NCBI RefSeq assembly: GCF_009846745.1
Contig: NZ_AQPF01000009.1
Coordinates: 70,686-134,685, forward strand
Direction: 5' to 3'
Origin: Alloalcanivorax xiamenensis
Lineage (GTDB): Bacteria; Pseudomonadota; Gammaproteobacteria; Pseudomonadales; Alcanivoracaceae
DNA length: 64,000 nt
The notes beneath the pieces were generated by a model. The model saw only the letters and a program-made list of their open reading frames with translations. It was not told the DNA's origin and did no database searches. This document shows, piece by piece, positions 1-8,885 of this stretch; position 1 is the first letter of the stretch; each line of letters starts with the position of its first letter. The position numbers were made by a program, and so were the translations under genes.

Positions 1-102
1 GGCTACACTGCCCTCTATTAACCACGGTTGGTGGCGGGTGGTTCCGCGCCGCCGTCCGTGGCTGATGCCATCGCCTTAGCAGATCTTGGAGTGCGCGCAA
101 AT

Positions 103-1533
103 ATGGCACGAAAAACCGTCAAGAGGGTTAAAACCGGTTCTTTGGAACGGCGATTTACCCTTGCCCGCGCCGGCTTTCTCGCTGGTGCCCGCTACGCCAC
201 CGCCAGTGCCGGTACCTTGTTCTCCTCCCCGGACAAGCGAGAGGAAAGACGGAAAGCCATTCTCTCTCAACGGGCCGAGGAATTGGTGGCTGAGTTGGGT
301 GAATTGAAGGGCTCGGTGGTGAAAATCGGGCAAATGATGGCCCTGTTCGGCGAGCATTTCCTTCCCGAGGAAGTCACCGCCGCCTTGCACACACTGGAAA
401 ACGACACCGCCGCGCTTGAGTGGCCGGCCATGGAGCGCCACCTCAAACAACAGCTGGGTACTGTGAAACTGGCGGAACTGGACGTGGATCCGGAGCCGCT
501 TGGTGCCGCCAGTCTGGGGCAGGTTCATCGCGCCCGGCGCAAAAAGGATGGCCGCGAGCTGGTGTTGAAAGTGCAATATCCCGGAGTCGCCGACGCCATA
601 GACTCGGATATGCGCGCCCTGGTGCGGCTGCTAAAACTGAGCCGGCTGGTGCCGATCACCGACCAGTTCAATCAGTGGCTGGATGAGGTGCGCGCCATGC
701 TTGGCCGGGAGGTGGACTATGATCTCGAGGCCCACACCACTCGCCATTTCCGTGAAGCATTGCGCGAGGACCCCCGCTTCATCGTTCCTGAAGTGTTTTC
801 CGAGTACTCCTCCCATAACATTCTGTGCCTTTCCTTCGAGGAGGGACTGCACATCAGTGACCCCAAAGTGGTCGCCCTGAGCCAGGAACGGCGCAATTTT
901 CTCGGCCGCGCGATCATGGAACTGTGCTGTCGGGAGGTGTTCGAGTGGAACAAGATGCAGACCGATCCGAACTTCGGCAATTATCTGTTGCAGATCGATG
1001 AGGAAGGCCACGACCGCATTGTGCTGCTGGACTTCGGAGCCATCCGTGATTTCGATGACCAGGTGCTTGGCCCCGGCCGGGAGATGATTCGCGGTGCCTG
1101 GTACCATGATACGGAGCGCCTGGTGCGGGCCATGAAGGCGCTGCATTTCCTTTCCGGCGACCCTCCTCGCCGGGTGCAAGAGGATTTTGCCGGTCTCTGT
1201 TTCGAGGCCATCGAGGCCTTGCAGGACCCGGACCGTTTTCCGCCGCCGGCGTCGGTGGTCAATGAGAAAGGGGAATATCTGTGGGGGGAAAGCAACCTGC
1301 CCAGCCGGGTGCTGAATCGCGCCAGTCGCAACGCTCTGTCCGTGCACTTCGACGTACCGCCGAAGGAATTTATCTTTCTGCTCAGGAAGTTACTGGGGGC
1401 TTACACTTTTTTGCATGTCATCAAGGCGCAGGTGCGTGGCGATACCATTCTGGGCCCTTTTATCCATATGCATGAAGATGATGACAAGGCCTGTGTTGAT
1501 CAACAATTAAGCAAAAATGCGAAGAAATCATGA
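103..1533 (+). CDS. ABC1-family atypical kinase, COQ8/ADCK3-like
   Basis: Member of the ABC1/UbiB atypical kinase family, which supports ubiquinone biosynthesis or lipid homeostasis; the exact substrate is unknown. Visible motifs in order: KxGQ (VVKIGQMM) near residue 75, the alanine-rich loop GAASLGQVHRA, the LVLKVQYPG lysine strand, MQTDPNFGNYL and LLDFGAIRDF. The QTDPN form, rather than HADPHPGN, is characteristic of the COQ8/ADCK3 branch. The frame is open from a TTG at 28, but the ATG at 103 has a GGAG 11 nt upstream and fits the family better, giving 476 aa. It stands alone and is followed by a strong terminator. A second, UbiB-branch paralogue lies at 16029. Family assignment is secure; physiological role is not. 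Confidence 0.85.
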   Translation: MARKTVKRVKTGSLERRFTLARAGFLAGARYATASAGTLFSSPDKREERRKAILSQRAEELVAELGELKGSVVKIGQMMALFGEHFLPEEVTAALHTLENDTAALEWPAMERHLKQQLGTVKLAELDVDPEPLGAASLGQVHRARRKKDGRELVLKVQYPGVADAIDSDMRALVRLLKLSRLVPITDQFNQWLDEVRAMLGREVDYDLEAHTTRHFREALREDPRFIVPEVFSEYSSHNILCLSFEEGLHISDPKVVALSQERRNFLGRAIMELCCREVFEWNKMQTDPNFGNYLLQIDEEGHDRIVLLDFGAIRDFDDQVLGPGREMIRGAWYHDTERLVRAMKALHFLSGDPPRRVQEDFAGLCFEAIEALQDPDRFPPPASVVNEKGEYLWGESNLPSRVLNRASRNALSVHFDVPPKEFIFLLRKLLGAYTFLHVIKAQVRGDTILGPFIHMHEDDDKACVDQQLSKNAKKS

Positions 1534-1628
1534 TCTTTATGATCAAAATCTAGCCATCCATCCGTCAAACCACGATTTCTTGTTTGCCAAGCTCGCCACT
1601 CCACAATAAGGTTAGCAGCCTGCTCGAC

Positions 1629-1655
1629 GGCCGGTTTTCTTAAACCGGCCTTTTT
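1629..1655 (+). terminator. Rho-independent terminator after the ABC1 kinase gene
   Basis: Perfect 9-bp stem GGCCGGTTT/AAACCGGCC with a TCTT loop, followed by five T. It lies about 95 bp past the kinase stop codon and 80 bp before pntAA, so it isolates the two transcripts. Confidence 0.85.
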
Positions 1656-1735
1656 GTGAGGGCCCCTGTGCATTTCCGGCTATTGCCGTGGCATGGGGGC
1701 TGCCCAACAAACCATATAAAACGGGGGTAACGCAG

Positions 1736-2950
1736 GTGATTATCGGTGTTCCCAAGGAAATTCGCCCCGGCGAGGAGCGCGTCGCCCTGACGCCAGCCAA
1801 TATCGCGGCTTTATTGAAAAAGCACGATATCCAATTCCTCGTTGAAACGGGTGCCGGCGTCGCCGCCGGTTTTACCGACGGCCAATATGAAGCCGCCGGT
1901 GCCAAGCTTGCTGACCGGGATCAAATCTTCTCCAGCGCCCAGGCTATCCTGCAGGTGCAGACGCCAGGCAGCAATACGACCAATGGTCAGGACGATTTGG
2001 ACAAGATGAAGAGCGGACAGTTCCTCATCGGCATGACCGATCCCCTGGCCAACCCGGGTTTCGCCCAGCAACTGGCTCAGAGCAATGTCACCGGCATTGC
2101 GCTGGAACTGGTGCCGCGGATTACCCGGGCCCAGGCCATGGACGTGCTGTCCTCCATGGCAATGATCGCGGGCTACAAGTGCGTTCTGCTTGCGGCTGCC
2201 ACCGCCAACCGTATGTTCCCCATGAACATGACCGCCGCCGGCACGCTGAACGCCTCGCGGGTGTTTGTCATGGGGGCGGGCGTCGCTGGTCTGCAGGCCT
2301 GTGCCACCGCCAAGCGCCTCGGCGCGGTGGTCGAAGCCTATGACGTCCGCCCCGCTGCCCGTGAGCAAATCCTGTCCGTTGGCGCCAAGCCGGTGGAGCT
2401 GGATCTGGACACCGGCGAAGCGGAAGGCAGTGGCGGTTACGCCAAAGCCCAGGGCGAGGACTTCCTCAAGCGTCAGCGCGAGCTGATGACCGACGTGATC
2501 AAGGAAATGGACGTGGTGATCACCACCGCGGCGGTGCCGGGCGCCAAGAGTCCTATCCTGGTCACCGCCGACATGGTCAAGGCGATGAAGCCGGGTTCGG
2601 TGATCGTTGATCTGGCCGCGGAACGGGGTGGTAACTGTGAACTGACCCAGTCCGGCAAAACCGTGGTCGAACACGGCGTGACCATCATCGGCCCGGAAAA
2701 CGTTCCCTCTACCGTGCCGCACCATGCCAGCCAGATGTTCGGTAAGAACATGGAGAACCTGCTCAACCTGCTGCTCAATGATCAGGGCGAGCTGTCGCTG
2801 GACTTCGAGGACCAGATCGTGGCGGATACCGTTATCAGCCACAACGGCGACGTGCCGCACACACGCCTGCGTGAGCTGCTTGGCCTGCCCGCGCTGGAGA
2901 AACCGGAACCCGAGGCGGCGGACGCCGACAACGGGAAGGAGGAGAAGTAA
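1736..2950 (+). CDS. pntAA: NAD(P) transhydrogenase subunit alpha part 1
   Basis: NAD(H)-binding domain I of the proton-translocating transhydrogenase, which moves hydride between NADH and NADP+ using the proton gradient to supply NADPH. The protein begins with the conserved IIGVPKEIRPGEERVALTP segment, carries the Rossmann glycine motif GAGVAGLQA around residue 170 and the following YDVRPAAREQ strand. The frame opens at 1688, but the GTG at 1736 gives the family N-terminus exactly and has GGGGG 8 nt upstream; this start yields 404 aa. The stop overlaps the next start (TAATG), so pntAA and pntAB are translationally coupled. The split alpha subunit (pntAA plus pntAB) is the arrangement of Rhodospirillum and Pseudomonas, unlike the single pntA of E. 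coli. Confidence 0.95.
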   Translation: MIIGVPKEIRPGEERVALTPANIAALLKKHDIQFLVETGAGVAAGFTDGQYEAAGAKLADRDQIFSSAQAILQVQTPGSNTTNGQDDLDKMKSGQFLIGMTDPLANPGFAQQLAQSNVTGIALELVPRITRAQAMDVLSSMAMIAGYKCVLLAAATANRMFPMNMTAAGTLNASRVFVMGAGVAGLQACATAKRLGAVVEAYDVRPAAREQILSVGAKPVELDLDTGEAEGSGGYAKAQGEDFLKRQRELMTDVIKEMDVVITTAAVPGAKSPILVTADMVKAMKPGSVIVDLAAERGGNCELTQSGKTVVEHGVTIIGPENVPSTVPHHASQMFGKNMENLLNLLLNDQGELSLDFEDQIVADTVISHNGDVPHTRLRELLGLPALEKPEPEAADADNGKEEK

Positions 2951-3225
2951 TGGACTTCGTAGCCGAACTAACGCTTTTCGTGCTGGCCATCTTTCTCGGC
3001 GTGGAGCTGATCACCAAAGTTCCCCCCACCCTGCACACCCCGCTGATGTCGGGCTCCAATGCCATCTCCGGTATTACGCTGGTGGGCGCGCTGATCGCCG
3101 CCGGTTCCGACGCCGGGCTGCTGGTGAAGGTGCTGGGTTTCATTGCCGTGGTACTGGCCACCATCAACGTGATTGGTGGCTTCATGGTGACCAATCGAAT
3201 GCTGGCGATGTTCAAGAGGAAGTAA
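2950..3225 (+). CDS. pntAB: NAD(P) transhydrogenase subunit alpha part 2
   Basis: Small membrane subunit (91 aa) giving the alpha part of the proton channel (domain II). It has three hydrophobic helices, roughly residues 3-22, 36-55 and 62-84, and the family sequence TPLMSGSNAISGI between the first two. The start ATG shares one base with the pntAA stop, and pntB starts 3 nt after its stop, so the three genes form one operon. Confidence 0.95.
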   Translation: MDFVAELTLFVLAIFLGVELITKVPPTLHTPLMSGSNAISGITLVGALIAAGSDAGLLVKVLGFIAVVLATINVIGGFMVTNRMLAMFKRK

Positions 3226-3228
3226 GCA

Positions 3229-4611
<1,383 letters not shown>

Positions 4612-4641
4612 TCGACGCTTTTCTTCAAGTCCGCTTCAATG

Positions 4642-4667
4642 AAAAAGCCCGCTCAAGCGGGCTTTTT
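4642..4667. terminator. Bidirectional terminator between pntB and the anti-sigma gene
   Basis: GCCCGC and GCGGGC arms around a short TCAA loop, flanked by five A on the left and five T on the right. The symmetric A and T tracts let it serve pntB on the plus strand and the converging anti-sigma gene on the minus strand. Confidence 0.85.
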
Positions 4668-4691
4668 CGTGTCCGGCGATCACTCTCCAGC

Positions 4692-5516
4692 CTACATCTC
4701 GCTGATATCATCTCGCGGCGTCGCCGTACCGCCGGCTGACCCGGCGGGGCCGTGGGCGCCTTGCGGCGGAGTGGCGCCGGAGGTGGCGCGCGCCGTCCTG
4801 GACAGGGCATCGTGGATGCCCAGTGCCAGTTGCGCCACCTTCAATGGGTCGCTGTTGGCGGCCAGTACATAACCACGCCCGTTCTGGCTCCAGCGCACCA
4901 GGGTGACCGGTGACTGGGTCAGCACATGCAGCCAGCTATCTCCCGGGGCGCTCTGCCCTATCTCATACAGTGCCACGCGTCGTCCCTCGGCGTTCTCGAA
5001 GCGATACTCCTGAATATGCTGTCCGGAAACCAGTAGCGGCTGTTGACCGGACGCGCTCAGACCCAGGCGATCCAGCGGCAGCGCCGGGGCCGCGGCGGTA
5101 TCGGGTATCACGGCGGGATTGCTGAAGGCATGGACGATGGCCTGGGTCAGGTCGATAGCGGGCTCCGTGGTGGCCGGAGACGTGGCCGGTGTTTGCCACC
5201 AAATCGCCATCATCACGCCCGCCGCCACCAGGGTGCCGGCAACTCCGACGATCTGCCGGCGGCGCCGGGAAACGGTGTTTGGGGCCTGTGTCGGAGACGA
5301 CGACGGCGCGGCGGTGCTCTGCTCCCTGAAGGCGCGCCACAGCGTTTCGTCATGGCGCCAGTAATCGCGCAGCCGATCCGCGTAGGCCGGATGCCGCCGG
5401 ATACCCGCCGCCACCCGGCGGGCCCGCCGGCGTGGTAATTCCCCGTCGGCGAAGGCGCTCAGTTCCTCCTCGCTAACCGCCTCGCGGGACAATAGCCCTC
5501 GTTCCCGCCAGCTCAT
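4692..5516 (-). CDS. Membrane anti-sigma factor, partner of the adjacent ECF sigma
   Basis: Predicted single-pass anti-sigma factor, 274 aa. The cytoplasmic N-terminus (about residues 16-66) has the LSAFADGELP motif and basic helices typical of anti-sigma domains. A membrane helix follows at about 88-106 (IVGVAGTLVAAGVMMAIW), then a periplasmic part of about 165 aa with a compact domain near 140-235 and a Gly/Pro-rich tail. No HxxxCxxC zinc motif is present, so it is not a ZAS anti-sigma. It overlaps the sigma gene by 4 bp, the usual arrangement of a sigma/anti-sigma pair. Presumed role: hold the sigma factor at the membrane until an envelope signal releases it. The signal is unknown. Confidence 0.8.
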   Translation of the reverse strand: MSWRERGLLSREAVSEEELSAFADGELPRRRARRVAAGIRRHPAYADRLRDYWRHDETLWRAFREQSTAAPSSSPTQAPNTVSRRRRQIVGVAGTLVAAGVMMAIWWQTPATSPATTEPAIDLTQAIVHAFSNPAVIPDTAAAPALPLDRLGLSASGQQPLLVSGQHIQEYRFENAEGRRVALYEIGQSAPGDSWLHVLTQSPVTLVRWSQNGRGYVLAANSDPLKVAQLALGIHDALSRTARATSGATPPQGAHGPAGSAGGTATPRDDISEM

Positions 5517-6028
5517 TTTACTCTCCTCAACCGGGGGCGCCCGCCGTTCCGGGATGAATCGTCGAGCTCTTGGCGCAATGTCTCGCGGGCTCTGGAGAGG
5601 CGCGAGCGCAGCGTCCCCACTTTGATGCCCAGGATACGGGCGGCCTCGGTGTAACCAGGGTTTTCCAACACCATCAACAACAATGCCGCCCGTTGCTCCG
5701 AGGGCAAGGTCCTGATCGCTTCCATCGCCTCGTGACAGGCCAGGAACGGCTCTTGCCGCGCCGCTTGAGGCCTTTCCAGACCGGCATCCGGGGTCAGTGA
5801 CTCCCTCCGGTGCCGGGCGCTGGCACGGTCATTCAGATACAGCCGGTACAGCATTCTGAACAGCCAGGGGCGTACCGAACGACCGGGCATCCACAAATGG
5901 CGCTTGCGCAGCGCTCGCTCCAGGCAATCCTGTACCAGATCCTCCGCCTGTCCCGGATTGTCACACAGCGCCCGGGCGTAGCGTTGCAGGTGCGGGATCT
6001 GGTCGCAGATCCGGCGTTCGAAATTCAC
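5513..6028 (-). CDS. ECF-type RNA polymerase sigma factor
   Basis: Extracytoplasmic-function sigma factor, 171 aa. Region 2 is visible as the N-terminal helices around QAEDLVQDCLERAL and WLFRMLYRLYLND; region 4 is EAIRTLPSEQRAALLL through the helix-turn-helix YTEAARILGIKVGTLRSRLSRAR. The frame is open to 6166, but that start lies upstream of the predicted promoter (6073-6099). The GTG at 6028 has AAGGA 9 nt upstream and begins exactly at the family N-terminus (VNFERRIC), so it is taken. It is co-transcribed with the anti-sigma gene and faces two small exported proteins whose promoter carries the same sequence, implying autoregulation. No close functional assignment (RpoE, FecI and so on) is safe. 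Confidence 0.88.
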   Translation of the reverse strand: MNFERRICDQIPHLQRYARALCDNPGQAEDLVQDCLERALRKRHLWMPGRSVRPWLFRMLYRLYLNDRASARHRRESLTPDAGLERPQAARQEPFLACHEAMEAIRTLPSEQRAALLLMVLENPGYTEAARILGIKVGTLRSRLSRARETLRQELDDSSRNGGRPRLRRVK

Positions 6029-6072
6029 TCCGGCGGTTCCTTTCCGGCTGACCGTGAGGTCCTTACTAGTAC

Positions 6073-6099
6073 CTACAGCCAGATAGCCGGTTTGGTTCC
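6073..6099 (-). promoter_or_regulatory. Predicted ECF promoter driving the sigma/anti-sigma operon
   Basis: Reads GGAACCAAACC, ten bases, then CTGTAG on the minus strand. GGAAC is the classic ECF -35 core, and the 15-nt gap from GGAACC to CTGTAG suits a -10 element. The predicted transcript starts near 6066, about 38 nt before the sigma GTG. The divergent copy at 6119-6145 has identical -35 and -10 sequences and spacing. Confidence 0.75.
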
Positions 6100-6118
6100 C
6101 AAAAAAGAATGTTGCCAT

Positions 6119-6145
6119 GGAACCAAACCCCATCCCGCCCTGTAG
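6119..6145 (+). promoter_or_regulatory. Predicted ECF promoter driving the small exported proteins
   Basis: Reads GGAACCAAACC, ten unrelated bases, then CTGTAG on the plus strand, matching the divergent promoter at 6073-6099 in both elements and spacing while the spacer differs. The two -35 elements are 19 bp apart. Predicted transcript start is near 6152, about 70 nt before the ATG at 6225; a 12-bp palindrome AAAACCGGTTTT (6165-6176) lies in the leader. Confidence 0.75.
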
Positions 6146-6224
6146 ACAGGAATGAGGCGGCGGCAAAACCGGTTTTCCGGCGCGTCCCGCCCGCTGAAGT
6201 CACCGGATGGATCGGGAGGTAGCA

Positions 6225-6527
6225 ATGAAGTTCCACACAACGCTGTTGCTGATCCTCGGGGTTGCTTGTCTCGGCGCCACGGTCGCCGCCACGGCGGTGG
6301 ACGGTAATCGCCCGGCCCGGGACCAGCCCGACTACCAGCGCACCATGCCGGCCCCGCCCGGGCCGCCAGCTGATCCGGACCGACCCGGCCAGCCCGCTTA
6401 CGGCAATCCTGGCGGCCTGGACGGTGGCGCCGGAGAGAGGGGGCAGCCCGACGACCGGGGCTGGCCCACCGGAGAGGACCGCGACGGCGGCGACGATACA
6501 CGGGGTGACGACCCCGGCCGCCCATGA
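6225..6527 (+). CDS. Small secreted Pro/Gly/Asp-rich protein of unknown function
   Basis: Predicted protein of 100 aa with a signal peptide (MKFHTTLLLILGVACLGATVAATA) and cleavage expected near residue 23. The mature part is low-complexity and hydrophilic, dominated by Pro, Gly, Asp and Arg (for example PAPPGPPADPDRPGQP and DDTRGDDPGRP), so it is probably unstructured in the periplasm. An ATG at 6207 is in frame, but the ATG at 6225 has GGGAGG 5 nt upstream and begins the signal peptide. It is the first gene behind the plus-strand ECF promoter and is therefore a likely direct target of the sigma factor. I do not recognise a family. Expression and translation are inferred from the start signals and context. 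Confidence 0.6.
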   Translation: MKFHTTLLLILGVACLGATVAATAVDGNRPARDQPDYQRTMPAPPGPPADPDRPGQPAYGNPGGLDGGAGERGQPDDRGWPTGEDRDGGDDTRGDDPGRP

Positions 6528-6582
6528 TTTCCGGGCGGCCTGGAACCGCCGACGCACAATCACTTAAATCGGAGGAAAGACC

Positions 6583-6813
6583 ATGAAAGATGGAAAAATG
6601 GAACCGCGGACCGGGTTGCGAAGAGGCGTGGCCGGCACACTCGCCCTGCTGGTGATGGGATCGGTACTGGCCGCCTGTGATCCGAAGCAGCCAGACTCAC
6701 CGGCCCCTGGGGACCCGCAGCAGCCTTCTCAGCCCGGCATGCAAAGTGGTGGCGACCCCGCTGGTGGCGGCTCCGCCGGGGGCGCGGGTGGCTACGGTGA
6801 CACTCGGCAATAA
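6583..6813 (+). CDS. Small lipoprotein of unknown function
   Basis: Predicted lipoprotein of 76 aa. A basic N-terminus is followed by a hydrophobic stretch and a lipobox ending SVLAAC, with the lipidated Cys at about residue 31. The mature part is a short disordered tail rich in Pro, Gln, Ser and Gly. GGAGGA lies 8 nt before the ATG. It follows the secreted protein by 55 bp on the same strand and probably belongs to the same ECF-controlled transcript; a GGAACC at 6542 could hint at an extra promoter but its -10 is poor. Residue 2 after the Cys is Asp, which in E. coli would favour inner-membrane retention. Function unknown. Confidence 0.65.
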   Translation: MKDGKMEPRTGLRRGVAGTLALLVMGSVLAACDPKQPDSPAPGDPQQPSQPGMQSGGDPAGGGSAGGAGGYGDTRQ

Positions 6814-6821
6814 GCACTTCA

Positions 6822-6868
6822 CCGGCTCTGGGTTTCGGGATTCCGTTCCGGGCTCAGAGCCGGCTTTT
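6822..6868 (+). terminator. Terminator after the small lipoprotein gene
   Basis: CCGGCTCTG and CAGAGCCGG form a 9-bp stem with a 24-nt loop, followed by CTTTT. It ends the small-protein transcript and overlaps the last bases of the convergent thpR gene. The large loop lowers confidence. Confidence 0.6.
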
Positions 6869-7456
6869 CAACGATTGCCGCCAGCGTACCTGATAGCCAT
6901 GCCGACTCTCATAGAGGATCACTTCATGGACATCAAACTCAATATGGTCTTCAGGTGGACCTTTGGCTCTCTCGCCCGCCCTTGTCGTGGCAAGCCGGCC
7001 GCGGCCGCGAGCCAGCGTTACATGGGGTAAAAAGCCCCGCTCCTCGCGTTCCATCCCAAGATCCTCCAGAAGGCGCCAAACGCGCTCATGCAGTGCCATC
7101 AGCGCGGGGGATGGAAAGGCCCGTGCCGCCCACGGGCGGCCACCACTGGACGGGGCTCCTCTTGATGGGGAGCTTCTTTGTGGCGTCCCTCCCAGTGGCA
7201 TTCCTCCCAGTGGCATTCCTCCCGGTGGAAAAAGGCCTCCACCAGAGAGCTTCAGGCTCAGGGGCTGTACGCCCTCCAGAGTCGCTTCCAGGCGTCGACA
7301 AAGCGTCTGTGTCCAGGAAAGCTCCCGTTCTCCGAGGAACGCCAGGGTCAGATGCAGATCCGCCAACGGCAGTCGCCGGCCGGCCCCATCCGGAACGCCC
7401 TGTAACAGAGCGCGACCCGCCTCCTTCGGCACCGGCAGTCCAATGAAACACCGCAT
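6854..7456 (-). CDS. thpR: 2'-5' RNA ligase family protein (RNA 2',3'-cyclic phosphodiesterase)
   Basis: 2H phosphoesterase of the LigT/ThpR family, 200 aa, acting on 2',3'-cyclic phosphate RNA ends. Both catalytic motifs are present: HLTLAFLG near residue 36 and HVTLARGRG near residue 145. The frame is open to 7522, but the ATG at 7456 starts the conserved MRCFIGLPVP and is chosen. Unusual feature: about 35 residues between the motifs form a Gly/Pro/Ser-rich insert (GGMPLGGMPLGGTPQ and following), encoded by a 15-bp tandem repeat. The insert lies where other family members have a short surface loop, so the protein may still be active. Converges on the small lipoprotein gene. Confidence 0.85.
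   Translation of the reverse strand: MRCFIGLPVPKEAGRALLQGVPDGAGRRLPLADLHLTLAFLGERELSWTQTLCRRLEATLEGVQPLSLKLSGGGLFPPGGMPLGGMPLGGTPQRSSPSRGAPSSGGRPWAARAFPSPALMALHERVWRLLEDLGMEREERGFLPHVTLARGRGRLATTRAGERAKGPPEDHIEFDVHEVILYESRHGYQVRWRQSLKSRL
7188..7229. repeat. 15-bp tandem repeat inside thpR
   Basis: About 2.8 copies of CCTCCCAGTGGCATT, with one changed base in the last copy. On the coding strand it adds GGMPL units, and the unit length of 15 bp keeps the reading frame. Such repeats change copy number by slippage. Confidence 0.85.
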
Positions 7457-7568
7457 ATGGTTTTGTCTCCCGGGTCTGGCCGTCGCTGTCCCGGCCTCGT
7501 TACCAACCCAATAGGCATTCACACCGGGTTAATAGTAGAATGCCGCCCCGCTGACTGCGAGGTGGTTT

Positions 7569-8885
7569 ATGTCCGGTAAGGTTGGATTTATCAGCCTGGG
7601 TTGCCCCAAGGCCCTGGTGGATTCCGAGCGCATTCTTACCCAGCTGCGCACCGAAGGGTACCAGGTGACGCCCAGCTACGATGACGCCGATGTGGTGGTG
7701 GTGAACACCTGCGGCTTCATTGACGATGCCAAGGCCGAGTCCCTGGAAGCCATTGGCGAGGCGCTGGCCGAGAACGGCAAGGTCATCGTCACCGGCTGCA
7801 TGGGCGTGGAAGAAGACAACATTCGCAAAGCGCACCCGGCGGTGCTGTCGGTCACCGGACCTCAGCAGTACGAGCAGGTGGTCAGCGCCGTGCACCAGGC
7901 GGTGCCCCCTCGGGCCGACCATAACCCCTTCACCGATCTGGTGCCGCCCCAGGGCATCAAACTGACCCCGCGACACTACGCCTATCTGAAAATATCCGAG
8001 GGCTGTAACCACAAGTGCAGCTTCTGCATCATCCCCGGCATGCGCGGCAAGCTCGATTCCCGGCCGGTGGGCGATGTGCTCGACGAAGCGGAACGGCTGG
8101 TGAAGGCAGGGGTGCAGGAGCTGCTGGTGATCAGTCAGGACACCAGCGCCTACGGCGTGGACCGCAAGTACCAGACGGGTTTCTGGCAGGGCATGCCGAT
8201 GAAAACCCGTATGCTGGAATTGTGTCAGGCGCTGGGGCAACTGGGAGCCTGGGTGCGGCTGCATTACGTCTACCCCTACCCCCACGTGGACGAGATCATT
8301 CCGATGATGGCCGCCGGCCATATCCTGCCGTACCTGGATATCCCGTTCCAGCACGCCAGCCCGTCGGTGCTCAAGGCGATGAAGCGCCCTGCTCACTCGG
8401 AAAACACGCTGGCGCGGATCCGCCGCTGGCGCGAAATCTGTCCGGACATCACCCTGCGCAGCACGTTCATTGTCGGCTTTCCCGGCGAAACCGACGACGA
8501 TTTCGAGATGCTGCTGGATTGGCTGGAAGAGGCGCAACTGGATCGGGTCGGCTGCTTCACCTATTCGCCGGTGGACGGCGCTCCCGCCAACGCCCTGCCC
8601 GATCATGTCGACGAAGAGGTGGCACGCGAACGTCAGGAGCGCTTCATGAACGTCCAGGCGCGGATCAGCGCCGCCAAACTGCAACGCAAAATCGGTCAAA
8701 CCCTGGAAGTCCTGGTGGACGAGGTTGGTGAGGACGGCGTGGTGGCCCGCTCCCAGGCGGACGCGCCGGAGATCGACGGCCTGGTGTATCTGCCCGACGA
8801 TGCGGCGGTAAAACCCGGGCAACGCCTGCGGGTGACCGTCGAGGACGCCGACGACCACGATCTGTGGGCCTGGCCGGTCGCGTGA
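7569..8885 (+). CDS. rimO: Ribosomal protein S12 methylthiotransferase
   Basis: Radical-SAM methylthiotransferase that adds a methylthio group to Asp88/89 of ribosomal protein S12. The N-terminal domain has the three cluster cysteines C12, C48 and C77 (LGCPKALVDSE, NTCGF, TGCMG). The radical-SAM motif CNHKCSFC lies near residue 146, and the C-terminus (LEVLVDEV onward) is the TRAM RNA-binding domain. The 438-aa length and LGCPKALVDSE distinguish RimO from the tRNA enzyme MiaB. The stop overlaps the start of the transporter gene that follows. Confidence 0.96.
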   Translation: MSGKVGFISLGCPKALVDSERILTQLRTEGYQVTPSYDDADVVVVNTCGFIDDAKAESLEAIGEALAENGKVIVTGCMGVEEDNIRKAHPAVLSVTGPQQYEQVVSAVHQAVPPRADHNPFTDLVPPQGIKLTPRHYAYLKISEGCNHKCSFCIIPGMRGKLDSRPVGDVLDEAERLVKAGVQELLVISQDTSAYGVDRKYQTGFWQGMPMKTRMLELCQALGQLGAWVRLHYVYPYPHVDEIIPMMAAGHILPYLDIPFQHASPSVLKAMKRPAHSENTLARIRRWREICPDITLRSTFIVGFPGETDDDFEMLLDWLEEAQLDRVGCFTYSPVDGAPANALPDHVDEEVARERQERFMNVQARISAAKLQRKIGQTLEVLVDEVGEDGVVARSQADAPEIDGLVYLPDDAAVKPGQRLRVTVEDADDHDLWAWPVA

